A stretch of DNA of 64,000 nucleotides from Nymphalis io (taxonomy: Eukaryota > Arthropoda > Insecta > Lepidoptera > Nymphalidae), in contig NC_065918.1 in the NCBI RefSeq assembly GCF_905147045.1, positions 1,426,001 through 1,490,000 of the forward strand. The letters run 5' to 3'. Made by a program: the position numbers and the translations under genes. Below, in pieces: positions 44,011-59,100 of this stretch. Within the stretch, counting starts at the first letter, position 1. The number at the start of each line of letters is the position of its first letter. The notes beneath the pieces were generated by a model. That model did not search any database. It had not been told where the DNA came from and saw only the letters and a program-made list of their open reading frames with translations.

Positions 44011-46739
44011 TTAATAAATGAATTAATATCTTGTCCGTTTTTTTTTTACTATATGTATTCACAAGTAATAAGCATCACGCCGAATATAGAATTTAAGGCA
44101 TGACCACATAACTCTTTTTCGAATATTCTGATCGACTCAAATATCCATCATTTAACCCTCGTAACATGTCATAGTCCATAACAAATAATTATAATAATTT
44201 CATTAAACATGATTGTAGGATATTCAAATGACTAATCATTTATTTTTGTTAATTTAGATTATTAAAGAACTTAAAGATATAACGAAAATTCGTCGATTTA
44301 ATGCGATACGTCTAAATATTTTACTTGATCCGTGCAAACCATTATATAAATCGCCATTTTGTTGAAGCTATACATCTATTGCTTGTGACGTAAGAGAAAA
44401 GACTGAAAATATTATAAATAAAAGATCAATGTCGTAAGCTATCCAATTATTGAGTACAAGCTGCGGCCCACGGTGTACGTTGATAACTTTAAAAAATAAA
44501 GAGATTATCTGTAAGGAATATCATATTTGATATAATTCTAATTAAAATTATATTGAATGCCCCGGGTAATAAATCACAGTAATCACAAAATTCACATTTT
44601 ATACGAGAAACAATTTACCGTCTCTGTGGTGTAAGCCTGCAACAATAAAATCGAACTATTGAGTGCCCAATGAGTACATTCAAGCGGTGACGCCCTCATA
44701 CAAAAATATATTATGTGTAAAGGCAAATGATAGATAATGTAAGCATTTATTTTGTAAATGCAAATAAAAAATTTAGTTAAGCCTCAGTTTAAGATGTGGC
44801 CTATAATAGTTTTGTGTTCACGCGTCTGAATTTTACAAAAAAAACTTAGTCATATTTCCGCTGGTCGAAAATTAGCCAGACCTAACAATCGATTAGAATG
44901 GCAACATTGCAACGCAAACACCACAGACTACGATCTACGATTGCAGCACAGAGATTTACTACAACGGTTTCATAGATGACCAGATACTCGTATTAATGTT
45001 TCTAAGTCGACGATAAGCAATTGAAGTAAGAAAATAAAATAATAAATAAGTAATAAGCAAAACGCCCATAAGATTACTTCGCGATTATATAACTCGAACT
45101 ATAATACACGAAATATAATGTAATACTTCGAAAGAAATAAATAACCCGTTATAATACTTGGTTCATATAAAATATGTGTATTACCGAAAATATTTTATAA
45201 CGCTCAACATTTTAAGAGAAAGCAAAGAAAATTGTTGTTATCGTTGTTTTAAAAAGAAATGAAAATAAAATTATGGCAATAAATAACAATTACAGAAAGA
45301 GAAGATAATTCTGCTGGCAATCTAATTTAATTATTTGATAAACATAAACTACCGCAAGCAATGGAATAGTTCGCCATAATTTATTCATGTTTAAATATAT
45401 CTGTTATAAAAAATTAGTTCGGAGTTGCACTTTGCACTTTACGTTTGCACTGTACTGCAAGACTAAGCAAGACCACATTTAAAAGCAAAGCAAATATTAC
45501 AAATTAAATAAGCGAATTCATATAAAACTTAAATCTATTGTAAAAATATTCTTTTAATTTCTGTATATTTTTATTATTATTATTTTGTAATGTAATTTAT
45601 ATACATACGTTTAATTAATTTATTTATGACAATCAAATCAACACATGTTTGTTCTACTTTTTTAATGTTGCCTTAAAGAAAATCTTACTAATCTGTGTAT
45701 TATGCAACTGGACCAGTGCGCTCGCTACGTCATCAGCCTTTTTGACATTTATTATTTTTTTTAAATAATAATGTATACTTCACTACCTCGAAGTGTGAAT
45801 TATTCTTTTTTTTCTATTTATTTTACCAGAATTTTCAAATACTGTCAAAAATATTATTATCATCATTTACTTATGGATAATAATTTCAATAAAATGCTTG
45901 AAAATAAATTCGCATTGCATTAGTGGTTCTGTTCGATATTGCTCATTTCGCCACCGAATTAAAAATACTTGATTTTATAAAATAGACAATACCACGGTAA
46001 GTATAAGTCGCTGGCTGTATGTGTAAATAATGCTGAAAAGCGCCCTTTCGATTTCTAAGGGACTAGGCGATTAGATCCTTCGATCTTTCTACGAAGTTTA
46101 TTTTATATATTGTATCAGTTGTATATGTAATATCTAAGCAATGTCGTCCAGGTATATTTAACTAACCGCGTAGCTATGCACACATATCGCATATCCCTTG
46201 GAACACGTTCAATTATTGCTTCAAAACATTCAATTCGCAAAGTAACTGTGAAAGCAAAGCCCAGCTCAATCTAAATAGACTACAAACATTAATTTTGCCA
46301 GAAACCTTAATTAGCTAAAATTTAGTGCATTCATGTCTTACCTCTATTATAAAAACTCAACCACGTCTAAAATTATAAGGATCTAAAAGTTTTAGCCAAC
46401 ACTCTATATAAAAATACTCTTATGTCAGAACCGCGTCCTTGTTCTGGTCTTAGTGGCAGATTCCGATTTCCTGGGGTTTCCTGTTAAAAAATCCTCAGCA
46501 GCATAGCAATGTTTAAAGTAGTCGGTCCTGCGCCTGATCTCTCTCTCGACGTGTATGATTATAAAAGTGAAGGAATAAATAGTGCTCCTGCGTTTTCACA
46601 GACGACTGTGCCCAGAATCGCTCAGAAGAACGTCATGTTAATTAAAATAACAAAATGATATTATATTAAACCGTACAAAAAAGTATCTTACAAAACTATC
46701 TTCAAATAAAAAGAAGCACACTCGAAACCGAAATGAAAT
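44011..46739. other. Convergent intergenic stretch
   Basis: AT-rich sequence between the two presumed 3' UTRs. I see no open frame with known homology. The only recognisable repeat is a degenerate tRNA-headed SINE at 46480-46640. Either UTR could extend into it. Confidence 0.5.
46480..46640 (+). mobile_element. SINE family D, remnant
   Basis: It contains gtcggtcctgcgcctgatct and gattataaaagtgaaggaa in family D order, and ends with agaagaacgtcatg. Confidence 0.5.
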
Positions 46740-46752
46740 AATTTCAAAACAC

Positions 46753-46768
46753 TTTATTTGCCTTTATT
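46753..46768 (-). terminator. Candidate ClC-c polyadenylation signals
   Basis: On the minus strand AATAAAG occurs twice within 16 bases, followed by a GTGTTTTG element. No closer pair of signals stands out. Confidence 0.4.
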
Positions 46769-47085
46769 CTGCACGAACAGTAAGATCTTAACATATTAAC
46801 ACACACTTGAGAGGGAAGTAGCGCGTCTTAAATCGCATTACAATGTTAGTCATAAGAGCTGTTACCTCAGTCGTCATGTACATATATATTCTCTACAAAA
46901 GTGTCGCGTAAGGTAGAACGCGTTACGTGTATATGATAATAGTGTATATTTACAAACATCTAAATTGTTTCATCAGTCCTTTTATACAGCGGTGAATACG
47001 ATACAGATCGGCCTTCGACATTGGATGGACGCCGTAGAGAAACACAATTGTTTTACGGTTTCACTGGAAATATATATATATATTG

Positions 47086-47195
47086 CACCAACCCGCATCG
47101 CAGCAGCGTGGTGGAATAAGCTCCAAAGCTTCTCCTTAAAAAGAGGAGAGGAGGCCTTTAGCCCAGCAGTGGGACATACACAGACTGCTACGGTA
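47086..47195 (+). mobile_element. SINE family A, 3' fragment
   Basis: The segment from caacccgcatcgcagcag to cagcagtgggacata matches the 3' half of family A. It lies antisense within the presumed ClC-c 3' UTR. Confidence 0.7.
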
Positions 47196-48904
47196 TATAT
47201 ACATATATTCATATAAGAATAACAATGGAAACGGTGAGAATAGCGGCTACCATCGGTCCACTTGTAAGAGATGAAAATATTTATTAATTTTAAAGGCTTT
47301 GCTCGGTACTCACCAACTGTATCCATCTTACAAAAATATGTTATGAATGAAAGATATTGATTATATGACAAACTATTGCCCGCAGCGATTTACACTTAGT
47401 TTTCATTACATTAGTGTATATTAATATTTTATATATTTACATTAAAAATTATTATTTGTAATACGTTAAATATTGTGAATTTAAATAGTGAGCTGCAATG
47501 AAAATCACATATTAATTGCACTGTGTTGTGTAATCACAAACGTTTATATAAAAAGCCTTATTAAAAAAACAATAAAAAAAAGCCTATTATGCAATTACAA
47601 ATAGAGTTAAACTGAGATGTTTAATACTACACCTGACAACTGACAAATTATTTAGTACAGTAGTACGTTTAAAGTAAATATTTTTAAAAATACAATTAAA
47701 TTATATAAATAAAAACAAAAACACAGTAATATATCATAGAAATGTGCAAAGCTGTATACACCACTACACCTACGAAATTATACTAATACTACGACTGATA
47801 TTATTATGTACAATTTTTTTGTTCAGTACATATTATTAAAAAAACTCGAAATGTATATAACATCTAATATAATCCACTAAAAATGTTCATCGATAAAAAA
47901 AAAAAAAAAATCGAAATAAATCTATTTACTTTAACGATTTCTAAATAAATGTCACTATTATTTTCAACTACAAGCAATGTTATTGCGCCTACGATATTCG
48001 TTTATTCGATCCTACGTCACAACGGATATGATCTCAGGCCGACTACGGAATAACTCGGGCACTCTAAGCCGTTTATATTTAAATTTACCACATAGATTCC
48101 GTAATTCAATACGTCTCATTAATGAACTGGGGTTATTAGATATGTTTTACATTTCTAGTATTTATTATATGAGGGGATATCGTATCATTCGAAAGATATT
48201 CCCCTGTACTGTGGCAAAACAACTAAAATGTCGATAGCGAGCGATGCTTGTATTAATTACAACACGTTCATTAATAAAACGTCGATTGAATAACGTTAAC
48301 ATCAATAGTCTAAAACCTGAAGCGGTGTAAGGCACCTCGTCGAATGCTCTTACGCTGTTATTTAACATTTATACATATTATCATTTACATCTCATAAATA
48401 TTTGATTACAATAAACGACAATTATTACAAAATGTACATTTAGATAAAAATTTACATAAAATATAGAATAAAGAATCGATTTTCTAATACATACGTTTAC
48501 ACCGATAACATAAGGTGACTGTTACTTCATTGAGAATCCATTCGATAGCATAATTACACCATACATTAAACACGTATTTAGTTCATAGTATTTATCATGT
48601 AAAACAAAAACAATTCATTGCTTAATATATACACGAAATCTATTCGAATGTTATCCAAGCGAGCTGCCAATAGTAACAGTACATTGCACTGATTAAAAGT
48701 AAACGAATATGAAAATAATAACTGTCAGCGTTGTTAAACGAATTAGCTGGAGGTAGCCTTAATGAATACTATTCACTTACAAATTAAATTAAATTCATAT
48801 TTAAATAATATTTCTTATATATTTACGCCTCAGTTATAAACGTTGCGTAGCGGCTCTATAGTCAAACGATGCCGTCTCCTTTCGAATTTCAATCATCGAT
48901 GAAA

Positions 48905-48910
<6 letters not shown>

Positions 48911-48936
<26 letters not shown>
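48911..48936. repeat. AG dinucleotide microsatellite
   Basis: About 13 uninterrupted AG units in the presumed ClC-c 3' UTR, reading CT in the transcript. Confidence 0.9.
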
Positions 48937-48939
<3 letters not shown>

Positions 48940-50054
48940 AGTGTATCTCACTCACTCGCTATGCAACGAATATCGGCAGGGCCGTTAATGATTATGTCTA
49001 TGTATTGCTTTAAATTATTTTATGTCGCAGCTAGTTCTAAATTCCACGAAATAAATATTCATAACGATGATATTATATTATGACGAATATTGCAACGGAG
49101 GTCACAGCGAACACTGGAACGGAAGTTTCAAATTAAATTAACGTTTATAAAATACCTTTATATATATCTCGTACAAATACTCCGTTAAATTATATTTATC
49201 GTTTCAAGAAATATATAACATAGCTACGGTTAATGAATAATCATCTGTATTCAAATGTCTGAGCCTATTTAGGACAAAAGGTCTATAAGCGATAATCTCA
49301 TTAGGAATGTATACGTTACATCGCGTATCTTACAAGCGCGTTATATTATTTTCTAGGCTCATAATGGACTTGTGTTTATTCAGAAACATTTTAACGGAGA
49401 TTTATAGTTTGACGTTACGTTAATTTATTGATTACATGTGGTAAACGTATTCATAACTAATTACCTCTATAATATTTGTTAACACTGATTACTTTCAATT
49501 ATGGTTACATTACTTACATCATTCATTATTAAAACGATTATAAAAACGCTAAAACTTAAAAATATTAAAATATATATTTGATTACATCCTTAAAATCATG
49601 ATAATAATTACTATGTAAAGTCGAATAATAAATGAATAGCTACACTAAAATCCGTTCAGCTCAAACGGCCCTCATTATACACATACAAATTAAAATAAAC
49701 ATTTAAAAATGTAAATAGCGGAAATTTAAAAGACTAACGCACCGGCTGTAATATTAACTGTTTCTCATACACGTTTTGTCTACTTTTGGCATATACTTAT
49801 AATAATCAACTATTCATATAAAATATACATAGGTTACGCTAAAATGATGACATCGAGTAACATTAATAGTGATTTTTTTTTATATTTGTCCATCACGTAC
49901 GTTCATTAAAACATCTGATAAAATCTTTTTAGTAACTCTATGGTGCCTAGTCTTTTTGAATCGCCACTAAATAGCATGCGTATATCTAGATAAGATTATA
50001 ATCATATATAGATCATATTATCTTTGTATACTTGATTACATGGCCCGGTATTGT

Positions 50055-50145
50055 CTAGTTGAACAAGACCGAGTTCGGGTCCTCGTTGTCCATCTGTTTC
50101 ACATGCCTCAGGACATCCTTCTTCGTTATCACGCCCAGTAAACGA
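50055..50145 (-). CDS. ClC-c: ClC-c last coding exon with stop
   Basis: 91 nt, phase 2 in. It encodes RLLGVITKKDVLRHVKQMDN and EDPNSVLFN, then TAG. The terminus closely matches the IMFN-type end of vertebrate CLC-3. Confidence 0.97.
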
Positions 50146-53100
50146 CTGTGAGAAAAAAATAAGAATTATTAAAACTTTGTAATACATTCATAGCTCTACA
50201 CCTCGATTGTACTACGTCCTAACTATAACCTGGGAACAAATTGCTTGTTACTATAATGGAAAACGCCTGAAATATCATTATAGTCAATCGGCTATAGTAG
50301 ACGCCAAGAAAGCTACTTAATTCTCAGTTATATTTTACATATATTGTGTAAATTATTATATTTTCATACCCATTATGAGTGACCAGGGTCTGCCTCAATC
50401 CCAGCTTGCGGAACATATCCACGACGGTTTCCATGGGAGTCTGGTCAGTCACGGTGATGGGAGCCATGTCGAGTATGCGGTTGAGAGGGAGGCTGGGAGG
50501 TCCAGACTGAGGTTGGACTGGGCCGGCAAATATCACCACCGATTGACCAATTATCCCTTCCATTGTGCGGCGAGCATTAGCTGCAATATATTATATTATG
50601 ATATTAAATAACTACAGAGTACTGTGTTAACAGTAGATATTTGCATAATTGTGTTCATTGATTCTAGATATTTCTACTATAAAACCATTGCTTATATAAA
50701 ATAGCAATAAATTGTAAGTCGTAATAATCGTAAGTAATCAAAATACGAACATTTGTTTTGAACATGAAGACCAATTTCTTTCGTGCTGTGTCATACAGTA
50801 TATTTGTATAAATACTATAATAATATACATTATCCCGTGTTCACATATTATTTTATTATTTAGAACAACGATTTTGATTATCAAAGAAGTTAACCAAATT
50901 TTACAAATTATTTACCGTATCGACTATGATATTTACCAATAGCGAGGTTGAGGTCCCTGCGCAGAACGAATCCGACGAGGTACTGCGACTCCTTAGAGAC
51001 AACCACTGGGTAACCGTTATGCTCAGTCTCCTTCAGCAAAGTTTCAACATCGTCCACGGTCATCGAATCTTGGGTGATCACGGCCAAGGTTTCGTTGCGT
51101 CTGGATATATTAACAAGATTATAAGTTTTATAAATTATAATTGTGCAATATATATACATTAGCGTGTACAATTGATACGTAAATGTGAACGTGTGCATGA
51201 CATATATTATTTTTCTTCAATTGTGTAACAAAATTGCCTGCCAAGAATATTTTATATATATTTGTATTTACTTAGTTAATATTAAATTATAGAACTAAAC
51301 ACGCTTTAGTACATATATAAAATTCGCAATTTAATATTGCAATCGCATCCTAATTAAGCCAATATAATAGTGATCCTTTAAAAAGGCTATTTCTGTACAC
51401 AATAATGCTGATATTAATTAATATGAGCAAAACTTAACCGCTGAATTTTCAGGTGCTTAATTTGTGTTTATAATTCATCTCGTGCTTGACGGTGAAGGAA
51501 AACATCGTGAGGAAACCTGCATGTGTCTAATTTCATTGAAATTATGCCACATGTGTATTCCGCATTGGAGCAGCGTGGTGGAATGAGCTCCAAACGTTCT
51601 CCTCAAAAGGGAGAGGAGGCCTTAGCCCAGCAGTGGAACATTAACAGGCTGTTACTTTACTTTAGCATGTATATCTTGTTTTGAGTGTTCGAATAACTAA
51701 AAGATAATATACATAACCTATTTCAAAGGCAGGAAGATTAAAGATATATATAAACGACTCTGACCTCTAATTGCCATGACGTTATTGGCAGAGGTCTAAG
51801 ACATTCGCTTTCGCGTTTACTGATTGTAGTACATAATATAGCGAAGCTGTTACCAAATCGCATGGAACGAATCTAAATTAGAACATAAAATGTAAATCAC
51901 ATATAACAGTCGCCTTCGCAGTCATCAGCGAGGGCATAATTGATATCGCAATAACTATTTTATATTTTAGTATGCACACCAGCTACAAAATTTTATTTTC
52001 AAATCACATAAATAATTCTTTCGCTTTTGCACAAAATGAGAACAAGCTTAAAACGTATTCATAATATTACATTAATAGAGACAATATGAAATGAAAAAAA
52101 TCCTTGTTCAGATATTTTTTTGCCTTGATGGATCGAAGTCATTATAAATTATTGGGAAGTAATGACATTCTGGCTTTGAGCCCGTTTGGATACACCGCAA
52201 AAATACAGTCCCAAGGCACGCTCTTCTGGCTTTTCGAAGTTATTATTTGGATGTAGCTTCAGCCAGCACCTTTTTTCGCGTGGAAATGGCAAATTATTTG
52301 GGATTTGAGGGATCTAAATTCCTAATAATGATTGAACCATATTATGTACCGAGATATAAAGTATTCTATTTGTCGATCCAGGCCATAAAATATCTGCGGG
52401 TTAAATTTCATCGAAATCCTTTCAACCGTTTTTGGGTGATTGCGTAACAAACATCCAAACACACAAACTTTCATGATTATAAAATTATTATGATAAAACA
52501 TTCCATTATTGTAAAATATGCACTCACTTTGGCTGCATGACATCCGCAGCTAGGGACGTGTGCTGGAACTCGTCCTTGCTGTCCAGGAATGGGTATCCGT
52601 TGAGAGCGATGTGAGCGTCGTATATGCCCTGCCTTCCCAATGCGTCGCCTACCCATTTAGATGCCATAGCGGCAGCCATCAGAGGTACTATGTATCGAAC
52701 GCCACCAGTCAACTCGAACATTATTACCACGAGTGATACTGGAAAAAATATTACAAAAGTTTGTTTATAAATGCATATTAATTAGTAATAGTACACAAAA
52801 TAATTCAACTTTTAAATTAATTAAATAAAAATATTATATAGAATTTCTCTTAACTATAGTTAAGAGAAATTTTACTTAGAAGAACTATATTCTACAATGT
52901 TATATTAACGTTTTAAACTTTAATTTAAAGTAGCTATCAATTTTTAGCAAAAGGTATCAGTAACACACCAGTCATCCTAGTGACTCCACCCAGTACCGCC
53001 GCCGCGCCCACCATGGCATAGAGTCCGGGTGTAATACAATCGTCACCGGTCGAACACTCTCCGGAGAACAGCCATATCTTCGGATAGTTATAAGCAAGCT

Positions 53101-56100
53101 GCTCCACTCCTAAGTGAAAGGATAATAAAATATAATCTAAAAGGTTGTCGGTTATAAATTGTAACAATAGTCAAATACATAAGTTTTTTAATACAAAGTG
53201 AGTTTTTAAACCATATCTCTTGAAACTCTTAGAATATCTAAGAGGATTTCAATACTAATACGAAATATTTGTGATATTATCAAAGTTATGATTACTAAAA
53301 TGCACTTTACAGAGACATACAGAGAAAACAAAACAATACTTTATATATTTGAAATGTATTACAACTCACCAATTCCCACAATCCTTCCAGCGATGGCACC
53401 CAAAGCAAGACTAGGAATGAAAAGTCCGCAAGGGACCTTGATACCGAAAGTGAAGACCGTCATCACTAGCTTGAGGATGAGAGCGAGGAGGAGCAGCCAA
53501 ATTGCCTGGTAAACTCCCGGTCCTGCAGCTGCCTTCTCTATTGCAGAGTTTACATCGGTGAAGTTGCGGTTGTAATCGCTGCAACAAAGTTATGTCACAT
53601 GAATATATATTAGAACAACTGATAAGATATTATGATAAGTAAAATTATTTTTTAAACATATTTTTTCATTTGTTCCTTTCATTATTCTCTCACTGCACTT
53701 TAGATATTATACATAAATATGAAATGTGTCAGAACACATGTGTACACCATGCCTTGAAATGTATGAAGGAACTCCACACCTTCTCCTTAAAGAAGAGGAG
53801 GCCAGGGAACAAGAGAAAAGTGAGAGCATCTGTACTTGTGCACTCTTGAGCACAATAACACCAGGGTGAATCAAAAGTTCTTCTAATCAAAGTATAAAAA
53901 AGAAATCACGACTAATGCCAGTTTCCTATGACGTTTTTCTTTAAATACATAAAGCACATGGGAAATTAAAATTGTATAGTAGCGATCAATAATCTTCCCT
54001 ACTTTTGACTTGCAATCAATAAAACAGTCCCAGTGTTCCATACCACAGAGCACTGCGACCGTAACGTTGGCAGCGGCAGCAGAAACTTGAATCTTCAGAG
54101 TAAAAAACGAGAACATATATCATCAAATACACAAATAGAACGATACAACCAGTGCACCGAAGACACGCCTGTGGAGATTGTACAAAAAATAATCCTACAG
54201 TGTCATTTTATCCGGGCCTTCACTCCAAATCCAAATCCAATCCACAGCCAAAACTCGCTTGTCTCCATAATTTTATGTTTTTAACAACTCTTTGCATGTA
54301 ACTATTTTTATTATTAGAAACGCGACATGATGAAATAAAACATCTGCACAAAATATGAACTTCTAAAACTATTTTTGATTCACCCTCGTGTCTCCTGCGC
54401 TGCGAATGGCCGCCATGATCGCTCAAAAGGACATATCTTAACTTTGTTAGAGAGAAATACTAAATCTTGTGTCATTGTTGCTGGCTACTGGTATATTTTA
54501 GAGGCTGTTAATAAATTTTCATAGTAATAGTATAGCACGTATTTTAAAAACTGTTTAATAAAATGATATTTACCACAGCGGGTCCGAGTTCGAAATTCCG
54601 CACTGATTGAACAGCAAATAAATCAGTTGGCTCGTATTCATCCGTGTGTACGGGTTGGGATAAGCGATGATAGCGGTGACCAATGTCACCACTAGTACTT
54701 CGGTAACCGGGTACTGGCCGAGCTTCGAGTATTTGCGGTAGCGGCACCAATAAATGTTTGCCTTTATAAATATGGTAGCGATGCAACCCTGGAAACAAGA
54801 TGTCGATTTGAATTTGGAAGGGACTTTTTGGACTAACTTAAATTATATTCAGTGACAAATATTAAATTGATAAGATAATTTTGTCTGAACTAGTGTCACA
54901 AAGAATATTCTACTCAGCTATATTTGTATTTTTATTCTTTTTAATAATCATTGTCGAAATTATACAATATATAATATTTCCTAATGTGCTATATTTTTTC
55001 TACCTAAGTCTTAGAAATGTATTTAAAACGTCACTCACGCCTATGATACCGAGGCCGACAAACGGTATGAGCTCGAAGAATATCCAGGGCTTGTTGTACT
55101 CCACGAAGAATAACACAGAGTGCTCGTTGCCGAAGGGATTGATCGAGCGCAGGATGAAGGCCGCGATCAGCGCGCAGAAGAACGAACGCCATAACGTTTT
55201 CAGCGGAAAGTAGTATGAGACCTAGAAATACGACAATAAATTGTTTATAAAATATTATTGTACCTTAAAGCGAACAATGGACAGTTACATGTAATTAACA
55301 AAACTTTATGTTAAATTCCTCATGCACATGTATATTAAGCGATGCAGGGGATAGGTTCTAGGAGAAATTTGACTTATATTGTTTTTAATTTACAATGCGA
55401 ATGCGTTGACAAACTTGAACAAAGCCTAGTTCATGTATAGCTAGCCAATACGCATAAGCAGTAAATGTTATATAATGTATTATAATCATCATCGCCCAAG
55501 CACATATACATATGTCCAATCGTTGGGTATTGATGTGTGTCGCTAGCACAAAATATAGTAGTACCTCTTCAAGGCTGAAGAGCACCCCTCCGATAGGAGC
55601 TCCGAAGGCGACCGACACTCCCGCAGCCGCAGCAGCGGACAGTATCTCGCGTTTTTTCGCTTCATTCCGACCGTACTTCGGGAACAAGTAGGATAGGATA
55701 TTACCTGGACAATGAACATCGTTATAATTTCAATGGAAGCGAATGCTTTTTTATTAATAAAAATTGTTAAAATTTTAGATTGATAGAATAATATTAATTT
55801 GGCAATAACGTTACCTAAGCAACTCGCTATGTGTACCATGGGCCCCTCCTTTCCAAGCGACAAACCGGATGATACTGACAGAATCAGGCCGACTACTTTG
55901 ATGATGAGCGTCCACTTGCCGAGGTAGCCCCTTATGATGAAACCACTCAGGATGGTCTTTATCTCGGGTATACCTGAAAATATTTGAAACGAATATATAA
56001 ATGTTTCTTTTTTAGTCGAGGGACGTAGTAATTGTACTCCATAAGCTCTAAAGAATTGCTTGAAGCACAAATTGTCGCAAGCGTTGCCCTTACAAAGACA

Positions 56101-59100
56101 TAGAACAATCAACGTGCATTAGGTGGCATTGTAGAGCATAACCCTATCCTTTAATCCAAAAAAAATAAAATAGTCTTAGCATGAAGTGACATACGCAACG
56201 AGCGTGACACGGTGCGCGGAGTCTCGGAGTTACGTAACGTGCTTATTGCTGAGTCGAGCTCATATCACACCCGTGGTAAATATCAGACAATAATTACATA
56301 TGAAACATAAATAAAAAAAACGTAACGCGCATGTGACATTGATCGTGTAAATAACCGTCCAGTAACATGAAATTACTGTTAACGACACACTCAACGTGAT
56401 TAAGTGAAATACTGACAGTGGGAGGAGCAGTGGCGCTCGCTGCACCCATTAAAGGTACATGACAATGTGTTTACTTTACGTTCAAATAATACAGTTGCAA
56501 CTTAAAAGTATTTTTTATGACCGATTTAAAATTTTCTTCTAAAAATAAAAAAACTATTCGATGTTTCTAGTAATGATTTCACAAATACATGCGACAAGCT
56601 ATATCATGTATCAATGAATGCTTTACATTATATAACATTAATGATATAGACAGTACCAGATCCACAGGCGTAGGGCGCGAACATCCGTACGAGCGAGGCT
56701 GACAGAGCGGCGAAGAGCAGCGCCCAAACGATATAGAACAAGTAGCTGATGATGTAAGCCCCGGGACCTTCGCGAGACTCGCCGAACAGCTGAGGCCAGG
56801 TCATCCACTGTCCATGCAATTGGATGGTTATATAAGCTCTCTACCAAATTTACGACAAGTTTGTTCAATTCAAACTTTGATAATATTTTAATTGCTGCTA
56901 CGATATAAAAGACGAGACGTTTAACAAATTTCTTTATACATTTGAGCCTGCGAGGATTCTAGCTATATATTTTATTTATACTATTTCTATAAAACTTACA
57001 TTATTTTATATATCTGACACACGACACATCAGACATGCACGAGAAACGCCTCTATCGTGGGTTTTAAGACTACAAATGTATCTGATCTACTAACCTCAGA
57101 ACAATTCCCATGATCGAAGGTAATTTCATCGTTTGACCAGCAGCACTGCTCCCTGTTGAACCAGAACGCCTGCGGGCATATGCCGAACTTAAGGTCCGTC
57201 ATCCATGAAGCCCCAATGTCTATAACACCGGCCACGACTCCCGTGCAGACACCAACGAGGAGCACGCACACCCATCCTGACCACGCGTCGTGGGCACCCT
57301 GGATATTAAACAATTTTTTTTTAATTTTACCGAAAAAAGCCGTCGCAAGTGCATATATTAATTATTTATATTAGACATACTAGGAACACAATACTAAATT
57401 ACTATTAAAGTCAAAAAGTAAAAGGAAAAATAATAACAATATACAAAAACAAACAACTATGCCGCATAATATTCACGTTTTGTTTCATGACGATATGACT
57501 TACGTGACTTATGTATTCTATAATAATTGGCAATAAGCACATCACTATTTTCACTAAGCAATCAATATTATTTACTTTTATGAGATCCCATAGAGAATCT
57601 TGACGTTTCTTCACAATGTATCTGTGCCGCATCCGGTCACGCGCGATGTCCCGCTGCCAATCGATAGTGTGGAAATCATCGTACTGGCCAATTCCCGGAA
57701 TTTCATCCGTGTCGCCTGCAACATCAATACAATAAAGTACAAATATCCGAAAACGTATCGAATTTTTTTAATTTGTATATCATTAAATTAAATAATATTA
57801 AAATTGTAACGGAATTAAATATATTATTTTTATTTTGCCAATTGAATACGAAAAAACAATCAGCTTTTTATCGATTAAGACTTTTCGCTTTCTAATTAGG
57901 GCAATAAATTATTATGTCGTCATAGCGATCTTGTCGACAATAAACGACTTGTTGCCGCGTTTTTTTTTTTTTGTTTGTTTATTATTAAATATTATCATTA
58001 CGGTTTTCGATCGCGCGCGATTTATGGTTGTTATCTCTCCATCTCCACTAATTCATATTCAAGTTCGACTAATGTTAAGAAAATATTTTTTCTTTAAACA
58101 AGGACAACATTGTCACCAATGTTTTATCTCTGTGAACATCACTTTCAAATTCTATCGAATTTTTGCGTCGATGAAAAAACTTACTTTTAATTATGGTTAG
58201 TAATTATAATTACAATGAAAAAATAATAATTAATTATATATCTAAACTATCTAAAAAAATGATTTATGGAACTGTAGTAACAGAAACGAAAACGCAAGTG
58301 ACGTGACGTGACGCCGACGCGACGTGACATTTCCTTATATATCCGCGCAATGTCAATATATGTCAATTTTAATGATAATTGATTTCACTAATAAAATTTA
58401 TCTAGTGTGAGAGAAGATTTTAGAAAAAGAAATGAAGTCAGTGCCTGCGTTTTGCGAGTCGGTTTGAAGGTTAGATATACTTATTTTGTTCTTCTGTCAT
58501 CTTTCTTGAACTGGCTCTATTTTATTTCATAATATTAAACCTTAAAATTTTAAATGTGTATTTGTGAATCGTATTTTTATAATAAGACTGTATTGTATTG
58601 ATTGTGATGTTATTGAATAATTTTGTACATCATTCACTAAAGGAAAACAAATATATATTTAATATTGTTTTTTAATAGAGATCTTATATTTTTGTTTAAC
58701 AAGAAATAACTGAATAATCGTTTTGTAAAATCATATCCATTTTATTAATTGTATGTGTTACAACTGTCTGTATAATGAAATATTCTTAATTCAAATTTTA
58801 CAATGACAAAACATATATGTTTATATATATATTTCATATACCTGCCTGTCTGTCTAGTTGAAACATAATGATCGTGATGTTCATGTATGTGTATCAACAA
58901 AAATTAATTCAAACCAAAAGTATGATAACGAAACCAGTTTTTTAAAAATGTGTGACAGATATAATATGTAAATATTAAATAAAAATGTATTTACTCAAAT
59001 AATAACATAATAATAAAAAAGAAATATTATTTTCTTTAAATATTCCATTTCAAAAATGTTACATCAATTAATATATTTATTTATAATTTGATTTATTTTA

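Larger units (their letters stand above)
46740..50054 (-). other. ClC-c: Presumed ClC-c 3' UTR
   Basis: AT-rich with no coding homology on either strand. On the minus strand the far end carries two close AATAAA signals (46763-46768 and 46753-46758) followed by a TGTTTT-rich stretch, a plausible mRNA end. It contains a SINE fragment (47086-47195) and a dinucleotide repeat (48911-48936). The extent is inferred. Confidence 0.4.

Noticed and set aside
46982..47371. 129-codon minus-strand open frame
   Set aside because: It runs through a SINE family A fragment and a TA repeat, with no recognisable protein.
55543..56112. Longest open frame in the window (189 codons, minus strand)
   Set aside because: Only 55815-55973 is real ClC-c exon; both ends are intron read-through past clear splice sites.
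57835..58200. 121-codon plus-strand open frame
   Set aside because: AT-rich composition with hydrophobic low-complexity residues, no homology, and antisense inside a ClC-c intron.
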